Below are positions 8,969 through 18,051 of a stretch of 64,000 bases of DNA, one piece after another (position 1 is the stretch's first letter; each line of letters opens with the position of its first letter). A program made the translations under genes and the position numbers. The notes beneath the pieces were generated by a model. It had not been told where the DNA came from and searched no databases. It was given only the letters and a program-made list of their open reading frames with translations. The stretch comes from Mycobacterium sp. M26 (GTDB lineage: Bacteria > Actinomycetota > Actinomycetes > Mycobacteriales > Mycobacteriaceae): NCBI RefSeq assembly GCF_001494595.1, contig NZ_LN929908.1, forward strand, positions 858,354-922,353, read 5' to 3'.

Positions 8969-10042
8969 GTGGCCGCCTCCTTAGACCTGCGCGCGGATCC
9001 GATCGCGCTGACCGCTGCCCTCGTCGACATCCCCAGCGAGTCGCGCGACGAGGCCCGCATCGCCGACGAGGTCGAGGCCGCCCTGCGCGCCCAGGCTCCC
9101 GGTTTCGAGATCATCCGCAACGGTGACGCGGTGCTGGCCCGCACGAACCTCGGCCGGCCATCCCGGGTGCTGCTGGCCGGCCACCTCGACACCGTGCCGA
9201 TCGCCGACAACGTGCCGTCCCGGTTCGAGGGCGATCACCTGTTCGGCTGCGGCACCTCCGACATGAAGTCCGGTGACGCCGTCTTCCTGCACCTGGCCGC
9301 CACCGTCGCCGACCCGGTGCATGACATCACGCTGGTGATGTACGACTGCGAGGAGATCGAGGCCGCCGCCAACGGCCTGGGCCGCATCGAGCGGGAGCTG
9401 CCGGACTGGCTGGCCGCCGATGTTGCGATCCTCGGTGAGCCGTCCGGCGGCTACATCGAGGCCGGCTGTCAGGGCACCCTGCGGGTGCTGATCTCGGCGA
9501 CCGGAACCCGCGCGCACTCGGCCCGATCGTGGTTGGGCGACAACGCTATTCACAAGCTCGGCGCGGTACTGGACCGGCTGTCGAACTACGACGCGCGCAT
9601 CGTGGACATCGACGGCTGCACCTACCGCGAGGGGCTGTCGGCCGTCCGGATCGACGGGGGAGTGGCCGGCAACGTCATCCCCGACGCGGCCAGCGTGACA
9701 GTGAATTTCCGGTTCGCCCCGGACCGCTCACCGCAGGCCGCACTGGAGCACGTCCGCGAGGTGTTCGACGGTCTGGACGTCACCCTGGAGCAGACCGACG
9801 CGGCGGCCGGCGCGCTGCCCGGGCTGCATCACCCCGCCGCCGCGGCACTGGTCGAGGCGGCCGACGGGCTGGTCCGCGCCAAGTACGGCTGGACTGATGT
9901 GGCCCGGTTCGCCGCGCTGGGCATCCCGGCGGTGAATTACGGTCCTGGTGACCCGAATCTGGCGCACCGCCGCGACGAACGCGTCGCCGTCGCGCAGATC
10001 ACCGCGGTCACCCAGACCCTGCGGCGCTACCTGGCGGGTTAA
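8969..10042 (+). CDS. dapE: Succinyl-diaminopimelate desuccinylase
   Basis: A 357-residue M20-family metallopeptidase (Rv1202 equivalent) that removes succinate from N-succinyl-LL-DAP, two steps after DapD. Metal-ligand motifs are present: GHLDTVP (about 71-77), [12 protein letters not shown] (about 92-104), [12 protein letters not shown] (about 129-140) and ILGEPS (about 153-158), with the dimerisation domain in between. The start is GTG without a Shine-Dalgarno sequence, which fits the leaderless -10 box just upstream. The stop overlaps the convergent downstream gene's stop by 4 bases. Confidence 0.95.
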   Translation: MAASLDLRADPIALTAALVDIPSESRDEARIADEVEAALRAQAPGFEIIRNGDAVLARTNLGRPSRVLLAGHLDTVPIADNVPSRFEGDHLFGCGTSDMKSGDAVFLHLAATVADPVHDITLVMYDCEEIEAAANGLGRIERELPDWLAADVAILGEPSGGYIEAGCQGTLRVLISATGTRAHSARSWLGDNAIHKLGAVLDRLSNYDARIVDIDGCTYREGLSAVRIDGGVAGNVIPDAASVTVNFRFAPDRSPQAALEHVREVFDGLDVTLEQTDAAAGALPGLHHPAAAALVEAADGLVRAKYGWTDVARFAALGIPAVNYGPGDPNLAHRRDERVAVAQITAVTQTLRRYLAG

Positions 10043-11196
10043 CCGCCGATCTCGTCGGCCTGCCGGGCGGCGTCTGCCGCCACCCCCGCCATGCCGATGG
10101 CGGCGAATTCCGCCGCCGCGCCGCGTAGTCCGGCGGCGTCACGGGCCCGCAGCGCCCTGGCGTAGTCGACGGCCAGACGCCCGACCCCCGAGTCGAGGTT
10201 CAGCCGCTCCAGCCCGTCGGCGGCCCGGGCGTCACCCAGGCGCACCGCGTCGAGCAGTGCCCGCAGTGCGACGCCCGACTGTCCGCCGCGCTCAGCGGTC
10301 TTGGCGGCGTCGCGTGCCGCGGCGATGGCTTCGGGAACGTCCCGGCGGGCGGCGGCTGTCCACGCCTTCGCCAGTCCGAGCTCCGGGGCGAACAGCATCG
10401 ACTTCAGACCGTGCTTGGATTCCGCGCGCGCCAGCACCCGGCCGGCGTCGGCGAGCCGGCCGGCCTGGGCGTGGGCCCGGGCCAGCAGCATCCACGCCAG
10501 CGGTCCCCACGAGTAGCCGGTCGGGGCCAACGCGGCGGCCGACTCCTCGAGCAGCTCGGCGGCCGCGGCCAGATCGCCGCGCGCGATCAGCACATCGGCC
10601 ACCAGCAGCGTGCCGATCGCGTGGGCGGGCTGCCCGCCCTCGGCGTCGTCGACCAGCTGCTGGGCCAGTGCCTGTGCCCGGTCCAGTTCGCCGGAGAGCA
10701 CCAGCGCCGTGGTCTGGCCGAAGGCGGAGGTGAAGCGCAGCAGCCCTGGATGCCCGGCGGCGATGGCCCGTTCGGCGAGGTCGTCGACGTCGGCGAAGAC
10801 TCCCATCCGGGCCCGGCACAGGGCGGCCGCCGCGGCCGCCCACCCGATGGCCTGATCGTCGGCCTCGGCTGAGGCCAGCACCTCACCGGCCAGCTCCATC
10901 GCCCTTTGAGGGCTGCCCGCGTTCATCGCGAAGGTGCCCAACAGCGCGTCGACCGTCGCGACCGACGGTCCCGAGGACACCCGGTTGCGCAGGGTGCGCA
11001 GGAATGCGGTCGCCCGCTCGGGTTCGTCGAGCATCCAGAACTGGTTGGCCGCCCGGGGCAGCGCCCAGGCCATCAGCTCGGACTCGGTCAGGGTGGCGGG
11101 GTCGACGCCGGCGAGCACGTCGGCCGCCTCGCGGCCGAGGCCCTGCCACGCCAGCTCCTGCGCTTTGGCGAGCGTGGCTTCCAGCGACAGTGACAC
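10039..11196 (-). CDS. Conserved helical (TPR-like) protein of unknown function
   Basis: This 385-residue protein is almost entirely alpha helical and rich in alanine and leucine, with repeating helix pairs (for example [20 protein letters not shown], then [18 protein letters not shown]) resembling tetratricopeptide repeats. No catalytic motif, signal peptide or membrane helix is visible. The frame stays open far upstream, but GTG at 11196 is chosen because a TACACT box lies 6 bases before it and the neighbouring divergent gene begins at 11260. It sits in the position of Rv1203c-Rv1204c, though I cannot confirm orthology. A scaffold or adaptor role is possible but unproven. Confidence 0.7.
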   Translation of the reverse strand: MSLSLEATLAKAQELAWQGLGREAADVLAGVDPATLTESELMAWALPRAANQFWMLDEPERATAFLRTLRNRVSSGPSVATVDALLGTFAMNAGSPQRAMELAGEVLASAEADDQAIGWAAAAAALCRARMGVFADVDDLAERAIAAGHPGLLRFTSAFGQTTALVLSGELDRAQALAQQLVDDAEGGQPAHAIGTLLVADVLIARGDLAAAAELLEESAAALAPTGYSWGPLAWMLLARAHAQAGRLADAGRVLARAESKHGLKSMLFAPELGLAKAWTAAARRDVPEAIAAARDAAKTAERGGQSGVALRALLDAVRLGDARAADGLERLNLDSGVGRLAVDYARALRARDAAGLRGAAAEFAAIGMAGVAADAARQADEIGG

Positions 11197-11202
11197 CGCC
11201 GC

Positions 11203-11208
11203 AGTGTA
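11203..11208 (-). promoter_or_regulatory. -10 box (TACACT) for the leaderless helical-protein gene
   Basis: On the minus strand TACACT sits 6 bases before the GTG at 11196. It faces a second such box for the LOG gene, so a 63-bp gap carries two back-to-back leaderless promoters. It supports the GTG start over the longer open frame. Confidence 0.5.
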
Positions 11209-11247
11209 TGGCTCCGCCGTGGCTGGGCACGGCGAAATGCTGCGCGC

Positions 11248-11253
11248 TAGGTT
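11248..11253 (+). promoter_or_regulatory. -10 box (TAGGTT) for leaderless LOG gene
   Basis: TAGGTT lies 6 bases before the GTG of the LOG-family gene, and no ribosome site is present between them. This geometry is the usual leaderless arrangement in mycobacteria. Confidence 0.5.
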
Positions 11254-11259
11254 TCTCGG

Positions 11260-11829
11260 GTGCAGCCCCAGCCGGATACCCGTACCGAGTGGGCGGTGTG
11301 CGTGTACTGCGCCTCCGGCCCACGCCATCCCGACCTGCTCGACCTGGCCCGCCGGGTGGGTGAGGGGATCGCCGACCGGGGCTGGACCCTGGTCTCCGGC
11401 GGCGGCAACGTCTCGGCGATGGGCGCGGTGGCCGACGGTGCCCGGGCACACGGCGGACGGACCGTCGGCGTCATCCCCAAAGCCCTGGTACACCGCGAAC
11501 TGGCCGATGTCGACGCCGACGAATTGATCGTCACCGACACCATGCGGCAGCGCAAACAGGTGATGGAGGACCGCAGCGACGCGTTCATCACGCTGCCCGG
11601 CGGAATCGGCACGCTGGAGGAACTTTTCGAAACGTGGACGGCTGGGTACCTGGGGATGCATGACAAGCCGGTGGTGCTCCTCGATCCCGCCGGCCACTAT
11701 GACGGCCTGCGGACCTGGCTGGCTTCCCTGGTCGACACGGGCTTCGTCGCCTCCGCCGCCCTCGACCGGCTCCTGGTGGCCGACGACGTCGACACCGCAC
11801 TGGAGTTCTGCTCGACCGGCCGCCGTTAG
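11260..11829 (+). CDS. LOG-family cytokinin riboside 5'-monophosphate phosphoribohydrolase
   Basis: A 189-residue Rossmann-fold protein equivalent to Rv1205. It carries the family's phosphoribohydrolase motif PGGIGTLEE (about residues 113-121) and the conserved SGGGNVSAMGAVADGA loop near the N-terminus. LOG enzymes release the free base from nucleoside 5'-monophosphates. In M. tuberculosis, Rv1205 is reported to make cytokinins and is a substrate of the Pup-proteasome system. The gene begins with GTG from a leaderless-type promoter and ends shortly before fadD6. Confidence 0.9.
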   Translation: MQPQPDTRTEWAVCVYCASGPRHPDLLDLARRVGEGIADRGWTLVSGGGNVSAMGAVADGARAHGGRTVGVIPKALVHRELADVDADELIVTDTMRQRKQVMEDRSDAFITLPGGIGTLEELFETWTAGYLGMHDKPVVLLDPAGHYDGLRTWLASLVDTGFVASAALDRLLVADDVDTALEFCSTGRR

Positions 11830-11867
11830 GCTGGCCACCACACCCCACACCATGAGAGGTGGCACAC

Positions 11868-13652
11868 GTGCCCGTTGACGACTCTGGCTCGCACAAGCAT
11901 TCGGTCGGATTGCTCGACCTGGCGACCCGGTTGCCGGCGGTGGTGATGGACGCCCCCGTGATCGTGCGCGGTGCGCTGACCGGGCTGCTGGCCCTGCCCA
12001 CCTCGAAGGCGTCCATCGGCAAGGTGTTCCAGGATCGCGCCGCCCGCTATGGCGACCGGGTGTTCATCCGGTTCGGTGCCGAGAAGGTCACCTACCGGCA
12101 GGCCAACGAGACCGCCAACCGCTACGCAGCGGTGTTGGCGGACAAGGGCGTTCGCCGCGGCGACGTCGTCGGCATCATGTTGCGCAACTCGCCGGACGCG
12201 GTGCTGATGATGCTGGCCGCCGTCAAGTGCGGGGCGGTCGCCGGGATGCTGAACTATCACCAGCGCGGAGATGTGTTGTCGCACAGCATCGGTCTGCTCG
12301 ATGCCACTGTGGTGGTCGCGGAGTCCGATCTGATCGAGCACATCACCGACAGCGGCGCGCAGGTGTCCCAGCTGATGACCATCGAGGAGATGGTGGAGCA
12401 GGCCGAGGGTAAGCCGACCGGCAATCCGGCCTCGGCCGCCGAGGTGCAGGCTCGCGACACCGCGTTCTACATCTTCACCTCGGGCACCACCGGGCATCCC
12501 AAGGCCAGTGTGATGACCCACCACCGCTGGCTGCGGGCGCTGGCTGCATTCGGCGGTCTGGGGCTGCGGCTCAAGGGCGATGACACGCTGTACTGCCCGC
12601 TGCCGCTGTACCACAACAACGCGCTGACGGTCGCGGTGTCGTCGGTAATCAACGCCGGCGGCACTCTGGCGCTGGGCAAGTCGTTCTCGGCGTCACGGTT
12701 CTGGGACGAGGTCATCGAGATGGAGGCCACCGCCTTCATCTACATCGGCGAGGTCTGCCGGTACCTGCTCAACCAGCCGCCCAAGGACACCGACCGCGCC
12801 CACAAGGTCCGCGTGGTGGCCGGCAACGGGTTGCGCCCGGAGATCTGGGAGGAGTTCACCCGCCGGTTCGGCATCGGCCGGGTGGCCGAGTTCTACGCCG
12901 CCAGCGAGGGCAACGCCGCCTTCATCAACATCTTCAACATCCCCAAGACCACCGGCATCAGCCCGCTGCCGCTGGCCTACGTCGAGTACGACCCGGAGAC
13001 CGGCGAGCCGGTGCGCGACGAGAACGGCCGGGTGCGCAAGGTGCCGGCCGGCAAACCCGGTCTGCTGCTCAGCCCGGTGACCAAGCTGGCGCCGTTCGAC
13101 GGCTACACCGACAAGGCCGCCAGCGAGAAGAAATTGGTGCGCAACGCCTTCAAGGAGGGCGACGTCTGGTTCAACACCGGTGACGTGATGAACCCGCAGG
13201 GCATGGGCCACGCCGCGTTCTCCGACCGGCTCGGTGACACCTTCCGGTGGAAGGGCGAGAACGTCGCCACCACCCAGGTCGAGGGTGCGCTGGGCCAGGA
13301 CACGAACATCGAGGAGTCCACGGTGTTCGGCGTCGAGGTGCCCGACACCGGCGGGCGGGCCGGGATGGCGGCGGTGAAGCTGCGCGATGGCGCGCAGTTC
13401 GACGGCAAGGCGCTGGCCCAGACCCTCTACGGCAACCTGCCCAGCTACGCGGTGCCGCTGTTCGTCCGGGTGGTGGAGTCCCTGGAGACCACCTCGACGT
13501 TCAAGAGCCGCAAGGTCGACCTGCGCAAGCAGGGCTACGGCAGCGAGGTGGAGGACCCGCTGTACGTACTCAACGGTCGCGAGGAGGGTTACGTGCCGTT
13601 CTACGACTCCTACCCGGGCGAGGTCGCGGCGGGAAACCGACCAAAGGGCTGA
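11868..13652 (+). CDS. fadD6: Fatty-acid--CoA ligase FadD6 (FATP/very-long-chain type)
   Basis: A 594-residue adenylate-forming enzyme that activates fatty acids to acyl-CoA; it matches Rv1206 closely through the whole length. The AMP-binding motif YIFTSGTTGHPKAS lies near residue 205, followed by the FATP-type motifs YIGEVCRYLLNQP, FYAASEGNAAF and NTGDVM, and RLGDTFRWKGENVATTQVE near the C-terminal domain. GTG at 11868 is preferred because GAGAGG sits 8-9 bases upstream; an in-frame GTG at 11859 would add three residues. A TAGGCT box near 11827 is a possible promoter. Confidence 0.95.
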   Translation: MPVDDSGSHKHSVGLLDLATRLPAVVMDAPVIVRGALTGLLALPTSKASIGKVFQDRAARYGDRVFIRFGAEKVTYRQANETANRYAAVLADKGVRRGDVVGIMLRNSPDAVLMMLAAVKCGAVAGMLNYHQRGDVLSHSIGLLDATVVVAESDLIEHITDSGAQVSQLMTIEEMVEQAEGKPTGNPASAAEVQARDTAFYIFTSGTTGHPKASVMTHHRWLRALAAFGGLGLRLKGDDTLYCPLPLYHNNALTVAVSSVINAGGTLALGKSFSASRFWDEVIEMEATAFIYIGEVCRYLLNQPPKDTDRAHKVRVVAGNGLRPEIWEEFTRRFGIGRVAEFYAASEGNAAFINIFNIPKTTGISPLPLAYVEYDPETGEPVRDENGRVRKVPAGKPGLLLSPVTKLAPFDGYTDKAASEKKLVRNAFKEGDVWFNTGDVMNPQGMGHAAFSDRLGDTFRWKGENVATTQVEGALGQDTNIEESTVFGVEVPDTGGRAGMAAVKLRDGAQFDGKALAQTLYGNLPSYAVPLFVRVVESLETTSTFKSRKVDLRKQGYGSEVEDPLYVLNGREEGYVPFYDSYPGEVAAGNRPKG

Positions 13653-13708
13653 TTCTCTCGATGATCAGCAGGTAGCACGCCGGTTCGGCGGCTACAGTCG
13701 GGGCCGAC

Positions 13709-14878
13709 ATGAGTGCACGGCGCCCGATGTTCGACGCTCTCGCGCTGGCGGGGGCGTCGGCATTCGTGTGCAGCCGAGACAGCGCGGGACTGCACATCAT
13801 CGATCGCACTGCGGAGTTCACCGCGTTGATCAACGGCCTCGCCGGACAACTCGACGAGCCTCAGCTGCTGTCTGATCTGGAGGCCGGGTGGCCGGTCAGC
13901 GCCGAATCACCGTTCGTGGTGTCCGCGAAGTCGCCGCCGATCTGGCAGTGCGTACTCCGCGATGTCGGGGACGGCACCTACCTGGCCATATTCCGCGTCG
14001 TCGACGAGGGTCAGGAACACAACATGACCTTCTTCAACGTGCTCCAGACGCTCTCGACCGCCGTGCTGCGAGCCGACCGCAATCTGCGCACCCTGTACAC
14101 CAATCCCAGCGTCGACCAGATCTTCGGACCCCGCGCAGCGCAGAACCTGATCGGTCGGGACCACACCGAGCTGGGCCTGCCCGACGAGCTCGTCGAGGCC
14201 TGGTCCGGAGCCCATCGGCAGGTGTTCGACACCGGAACCCTCGTTGCGCTGGAGTTCACGTTCCCCGCCGCCGACGGCCCGCGTCAGTATCTCTGCCGGT
14301 TCGTGCCCGAGTTCGGTGCCGACGGGCGGGTCGACACCGTGCTCGCCGTGGCCCGTGAGGTCAGCGAGATCAAGAAACTGCAGCGTCAGCTCGAGCTGCT
14401 GGCGCAGACCGACCCGCTGACCGGTCTGCTCAACCGGCGCTCCTTCGTCGAACGCCTCGACGCCGAGCTCACCCGGACGGACCTGGAGCGAACACCGCTG
14501 AGCGTGTTGGTTCTGGACCTCGATGATTTCAAGGCCGTCAACGACACCTACGGCCATGTTGTCGGCGACGTCGTCCTGGAGGCGGTCGGCAGGATTCTGA
14601 CGGAGTCGATCAGCGAATCCGACCTGGCAGCCCGCCTCGGTGGCGATGAGTTCTGCGTTGCGCTGCTCGACGCTGGGCCCGTGGACGCCCCGAAGGTCGC
14701 CGAGCGAATAAGGCGGCGCATCGTTGCGATCGATCATCCGAAGGTCAGCGCCAGTATCGGCGTGGCATGGGCTACCGCGGCCGACCGAAGTGCGAAAGAT
14801 CTGATCACGCGCGTTGATGGGCGGATGTACCGGGCAAAGCTGACCGGCAAGAACCACGTCGACGCCGGGGACCGATGA
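13709..14878 (+). CDS. PAS-GGDEF diguanylate cyclase, paralog 1 (no RxxD inhibitory site)
   Basis: A 389-residue soluble protein. Residues 1-100 form a domain also found in the next gene (ASAFVCSRDSAGLHIIDRTAEF). A PAS-like sensor lies around 110-220 and a GGDEF domain at about 230-385. Catalytic features of c-di-GMP synthesis are intact: the DLDDFKAVNDTYGH loop and GGDEF at residues 311-315. The RxxD inhibitory site that normally lies before GGDEF reads SESD, so product inhibition through this site should be lost. The stop overlaps the next start (ATGA), so the two paralogs form one operon. A TACAGT box lies 10 bases before the ATG. Confidence 0.9.
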   Translation: MSARRPMFDALALAGASAFVCSRDSAGLHIIDRTAEFTALINGLAGQLDEPQLLSDLEAGWPVSAESPFVVSAKSPPIWQCVLRDVGDGTYLAIFRVVDEGQEHNMTFFNVLQTLSTAVLRADRNLRTLYTNPSVDQIFGPRAAQNLIGRDHTELGLPDELVEAWSGAHRQVFDTGTLVALEFTFPAADGPRQYLCRFVPEFGADGRVDTVLAVAREVSEIKKLQRQLELLAQTDPLTGLLNRRSFVERLDAELTRTDLERTPLSVLVLDLDDFKAVNDTYGHVVGDVVLEAVGRILTESISESDLAARLGGDEFCVALLDAGPVDAPKVAERIRRRIVAIDHPKVSASIGVAWATAADRSAKDLITRVDGRMYRAKLTGKNHVDAGDR

Positions 14879-16071
14879 TGAACGACGCGACGTCGTGGAT
14901 CGACACCCTGCAACGGGCCAGGTTGGCGGCGTTCGTCTGCCGTGACGCCGAGGGCGCGCCTACGATCACCGAGCGCACCGCGGAATTCATCAGCCAGATG
15001 AATACGCTCACCACTGAGCTCGACGAACAGGCCCTGCTGGAGCAGCTGGCCGCGGTCTGGCCCCCCGCCCTCCACGAGGCCCCGGTGGTCGTGTCGTCGC
15101 GCCGAGCACCCCACTGGCGCTGCGTGATCGATGCCGCCGACGATGGCGCCTACCTGGCGCTTTTCGTGCTGGAGCCGAGCGCAGCGGTGGCCACCGACGG
15201 CCCGTTCTACACGATGGTGGAGAACTTTCCAGACATCGTGTCGCGCCACGATCGCCAGCTTCGCCACGTCTATGTCAACCACGCGGTGGACCGGGTGATC
15301 ACTCCGCTGACCCGTGACGACTACATCGGCAAGACGCACTACGAAGTCGGCGAGACGCAAGAGTTCATCGACTTCTTCCAGGGCCTGCATAAGCAGGTGT
15401 TCGTCACCGAGGAGCCGGTCGAGCGTGAGTTCGACTATCCAATCCCCGGCGGGGGGGGCGTGGTCAACTACCTTGTCCGCATCGTCCCGGAGGTCGATGT
15501 CGACGGTGAGGTGCGCACCGTGCTGAGCACCAACGTCGACATCTCCGAAGTCAAACGCCTCCAGCACCAACTGGAGATGCTGTCGACGACCGACCCGCTG
15601 ACCGAGTTGCTCAACCGACGTAGCTTCTGCGGCCGGCTTGACCCCGAATTACAGCGAATCGCTTGCAGTGCAGGCGTATTGAGCATGATGTTGATCGACG
15701 TAGACAATTTGAAGGCCATCAACGACGGTTATGGACACGCGGTGGGAGATTCGGTGCTGGCCGCGGTCGGCCGCATCCTGGCCGACGTGACCCGCCCGTC
15801 CGACCTGGCCGCACGGTTGGGCGGCGACGAGTTCTGTGTGGCGATGCCCGATACCTCGTTGCAGGATGCCCAGCCGATCGCCGAGCTGATCCGGAGCCGG
15901 ATCGCCGAACTGGGGCGCACCGGTGGCTCTCCCGTGGAGGTCAGCGTGAGCATCGGTGTGGGGGCGGCGAGTGCGACCGATCAGTGCACCGCCGATGTGA
16001 TTGCCCGCGTCGATCGGTTGATGTACCAGGCCAAGCTGGCCGGCAAGAACCACGTCGTCGGTCTGGCCTGA
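14875..16071 (+). CDS. PAS-GGDEF diguanylate cyclase, paralog 2 (RxxD site intact)
   Basis: A 398-residue paralog of the preceding gene with the same order: N-terminal shared domain (LAAFVCRDAEGAPTITERTAEF), PAS-like domain (about 115-225) and GGDEF domain. GGDEF is intact at residues 316-320 and the inhibitory site RPSD is present at 307-310. In the metal/substrate loop DVDNLKAINDGYGH the usual Phe is Leu, a mild change. It is translationally coupled to paralog 1 by a 4-base overlap. The PAS domains may respond to different signals; no ligand can be named. Confidence 0.9.
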   Translation: MMNDATSWIDTLQRARLAAFVCRDAEGAPTITERTAEFISQMNTLTTELDEQALLEQLAAVWPPALHEAPVVVSSRRAPHWRCVIDAADDGAYLALFVLEPSAAVATDGPFYTMVENFPDIVSRHDRQLRHVYVNHAVDRVITPLTRDDYIGKTHYEVGETQEFIDFFQGLHKQVFVTEEPVEREFDYPIPGGGGVVNYLVRIVPEVDVDGEVRTVLSTNVDISEVKRLQHQLEMLSTTDPLTELLNRRSFCGRLDPELQRIACSAGVLSMMLIDVDNLKAINDGYGHAVGDSVLAAVGRILADVTRPSDLAARLGGDEFCVAMPDTSLQDAQPIAELIRSRIAELGRTGGSPVEVSVSIGVGAASATDQCTADVIARVDRLMYQAKLAGKNHVVGLA

Positions 16072-16169
16072 GGTCACCTGCGCTTTCGCCCAGATGTCGG
16101 GTTCGGCGACAAACTGCGACTAGATCACACCATTTCGTCGATCTCGCCGTGACCAGGCACCATGGTGGA

Positions 16170-17045
16170 GTGAAGTCGACGTTCTGCGGACGGCCGGTGG
16201 CCGGTGATCGCGCCTTGATCATGGCGATCGTCAACCGCACCCCGGACTCGTTCTACGACCGGGGCGCGACGTTCACCGACGAGGCCGCCAAGGCGGCCGC
16301 CTACCGGGTGATCTCCGAAGGTGCCGACGTGGTCGACGTCGGTGGGGTCAAGGCAGGTCCGGGCACCGTGGTCGACGCCGACGAAGAGATCGCCCGCGTG
16401 GTGCCGTTCATCGGGTGGCTGCGCGCCGAGTTCCCCGACCAGCTGATCAGCGTGGACACCTGGCGGGCCTCGGTGGCCAAGCAGGCCTGCGCGGCCGGGG
16501 CCGACCTGATCAACGACACCTGGGCCGGTGCCGACCCGACGCTGCCCGAGGTGGCCGCCGAGTTCGGGGCCGGGCTGGTGTGCTCGCACACCGGCGGCGC
16601 GATCCCCCGGACCCGGCCGTTCCGGGTTAACTACGGCACCACCGTGACCGGTGTCGTCGACGACGTCATCGCCGAGGTGACGGCCGCCGCCGAGCGGGCC
16701 GCAGCTATCGGGGTGGCCCGGGATGCGATCCTGATCGACCCGACCCACGATTTCGGCAAAAACACTTATCACGGCCTTACTTTGTTGCGTCATGTAAACG
16801 ATCTCGTTAAGACCGGATGGCCCGTCCTGATGGCTCTGAGCAACAAAGATTTTGTCGGGGAGACTTTGGGTGTGGAGCTCACCGAACGGCTGGAGGGGAC
16901 GCTGGCGGCAACGGCGTTGGCCGCCGCCGACGGTGCCCGGATGTTCCGGGTGCACGAGGTGGGACCCACCCGGCGCGTCTTGGAAATGGTCGCGTCGATC
17001 CGGGGGGATCGCCCGCCGACGCGCACGGTAAGGGGACTGGCATGA
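16170..17045 (+). CDS. folP2: Dihydropteroate synthase homologue FolP2
   Basis: A 291-residue TIM-barrel protein equivalent to Rv1207. Family signatures are visible: IMAIVNRTPDSFYDRG (pterin/loop 1), DVGGVKAGPG, LIDPTHDFGKNTYHG and the C-terminal RVHEV. Mycobacterial FolP2 is a second homologue of FolP1 and has been reported not to act as a dihydropteroate synthase, so the name reflects ancestry rather than proven reaction. GTG at 16170 is chosen; a GTG at 16149 would add seven residues. The stop overlaps the ATG of gpgS (ATGA), indicating coupled translation. Confidence 0.9.
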   Translation: MKSTFCGRPVAGDRALIMAIVNRTPDSFYDRGATFTDEAAKAAAYRVISEGADVVDVGGVKAGPGTVVDADEEIARVVPFIGWLRAEFPDQLISVDTWRASVAKQACAAGADLINDTWAGADPTLPEVAAEFGAGLVCSHTGGAIPRTRPFRVNYGTTVTGVVDDVIAEVTAAAERAAAIGVARDAILIDPTHDFGKNTYHGLTLLRHVNDLVKTGWPVLMALSNKDFVGETLGVELTERLEGTLAATALAAADGARMFRVHEVGPTRRVLEMVASIRGDRPPTRTVRGLA

Positions 17046-17977
17046 CCGATCTCGCGGCCAACGACACCCTGCCCGGTGACACCTGGCTCTCCGACCACAG
17101 CTGGTCGCACCCGACCTGGACGGTTGAGGACCTGGTGGCCGCTAAACGCGGCCGCACCATCTCGGTGGTGCTGCCGGCCCTGAACGAGGAAGAGACCGTC
17201 GGCTCGGTCATCGACACCATCAGCCCGATGCTGGGCAGCCTGGTCGACGAGCTCATCGTGCTGGACTCCGGATCCACCGACGACACCGAGATCGTCGCCG
17301 TCGCCGCCGGTGCCCGGGTGGTCAGCCGCGAGCAGGCCCTGCCGGAGATCGAACCGCAACCCGGTAAGGGTGAGGTGCTGTGGCGGTCGCTGGCCGCCAC
17401 CACCGGCGACATCATCGTGTTCGTCGACTCCGACCTGATCGATCCCGACCCGATGTTCGTGCCGCGCCTGGTCGGCCCCATCCTCACCGGGCAGGGTATC
17501 CACCTGGTCAAGGGCTTCTACCGGCGGCCGCTGACCGTCGGCAAGGGCGAGGACCCCAATGGCGGCGGCCGGGTCACCGAGCTGGTCGCGCGCCCGCTGC
17601 TGGCGGCGCTGCGCCCGGAACTGGGCTGCGTGCTGCAGCCGCTCGGCGGTGAGTACGCCGGGACCCGGGAATTGCTGACGTCGGTGCCGTTCGCCCCGGG
17701 CTACGGCGTGGAGATCGGCATCCTGATCGACACCTACGACCGGCTGGGGCTGGACGCCATCGCGCAGGTCAACCTGGGTGTGCGGGCGCACCGCAACCGG
17801 CCGCTGACCGACCTGGGGGCGATGAGCCGCCAGGTGATCGCCACGCTGCTGTCCCGCTGCGGGATCGCCGACTCCGGGGTGGGGCTCACCCAGTTCCTGC
17901 CCGACGGCGACGAGTATCTGCCGCGCACCACGCAGGTGTCGCTGGCCGATCGGCCGCCGATGAACACCCTGCGCTGA
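17042..17977 (+). CDS. gpgS: Glucosyl-3-phosphoglycerate synthase
   Basis: A 311-residue GT81-family glycosyltransferase equivalent to Rv1208. It joins glucose from a nucleotide sugar to D-3-phosphoglycerate, the first step of methylglucose lipopolysaccharide synthesis in the cytosol. The GT-A fold is shown by VVLPALNEEETVGSVI (about 41-56), the nucleotide-binding DSGSTDDTE and the metal-binding DSD in IIVFVDSDLID (about 123-133). The start ATG lies in an ATGA overlap with folP2. The stop codon forms the first bases of a long hairpin described separately. Confidence 0.95.
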   Translation: MTDLAANDTLPGDTWLSDHSWSHPTWTVEDLVAAKRGRTISVVLPALNEEETVGSVIDTISPMLGSLVDELIVLDSGSTDDTEIVAVAAGARVVSREQALPEIEPQPGKGEVLWRSLAATTGDIIVFVDSDLIDPDPMFVPRLVGPILTGQGIHLVKGFYRRPLTVGKGEDPNGGGRVTELVARPLLAALRPELGCVLQPLGGEYAGTRELLTSVPFAPGYGVEIGILIDTYDRLGLDAIAQVNLGVRAHRNRPLTDLGAMSRQVIATLLSRCGIADSGVGLTQFLPDGDEYLPRTTQVSLADRPPMNTLR

Positions 17978-18030
17978 GATTGAACCTACGCAGCAGAACA
18001 TCGGGTAAACAGCTGCGAGAGTTCAATCTC
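17976..18030. repeat. Long two-part intergenic hairpin after gpgS
   Basis: GAGATTGAAC at 17976-17985 pairs perfectly with GTTCAATCTC at 18021-18030. Inside it CGCAGC (17989-17994) pairs with GCTGCG (18012-18017), leaving a symmetrical 3x3 internal loop and a 17-base apical loop. The outer arm begins in the gpgS stop codon and the element ends just before the -10 box of the next gene. It lacks a U tract, so it may be a mycobacterial-type terminator or a mobile palindromic element. Confidence 0.6.
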
Positions 18031-18039
18031 GGCGCGAAG

Positions 18040-18045
18040 TAATCT
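18040..18045 (+). promoter_or_regulatory. -10 box (TAATCT) for leaderless DivIVA-like gene
   Basis: TAATCT lies 6 bases upstream of the GTG at 18052, the usual leaderless spacing. It is separated from the hairpin by 9 bases, so the hairpin could isolate this promoter from gpgS read-through. Confidence 0.5.
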
Positions 18046-18051
18046 CGTCTG

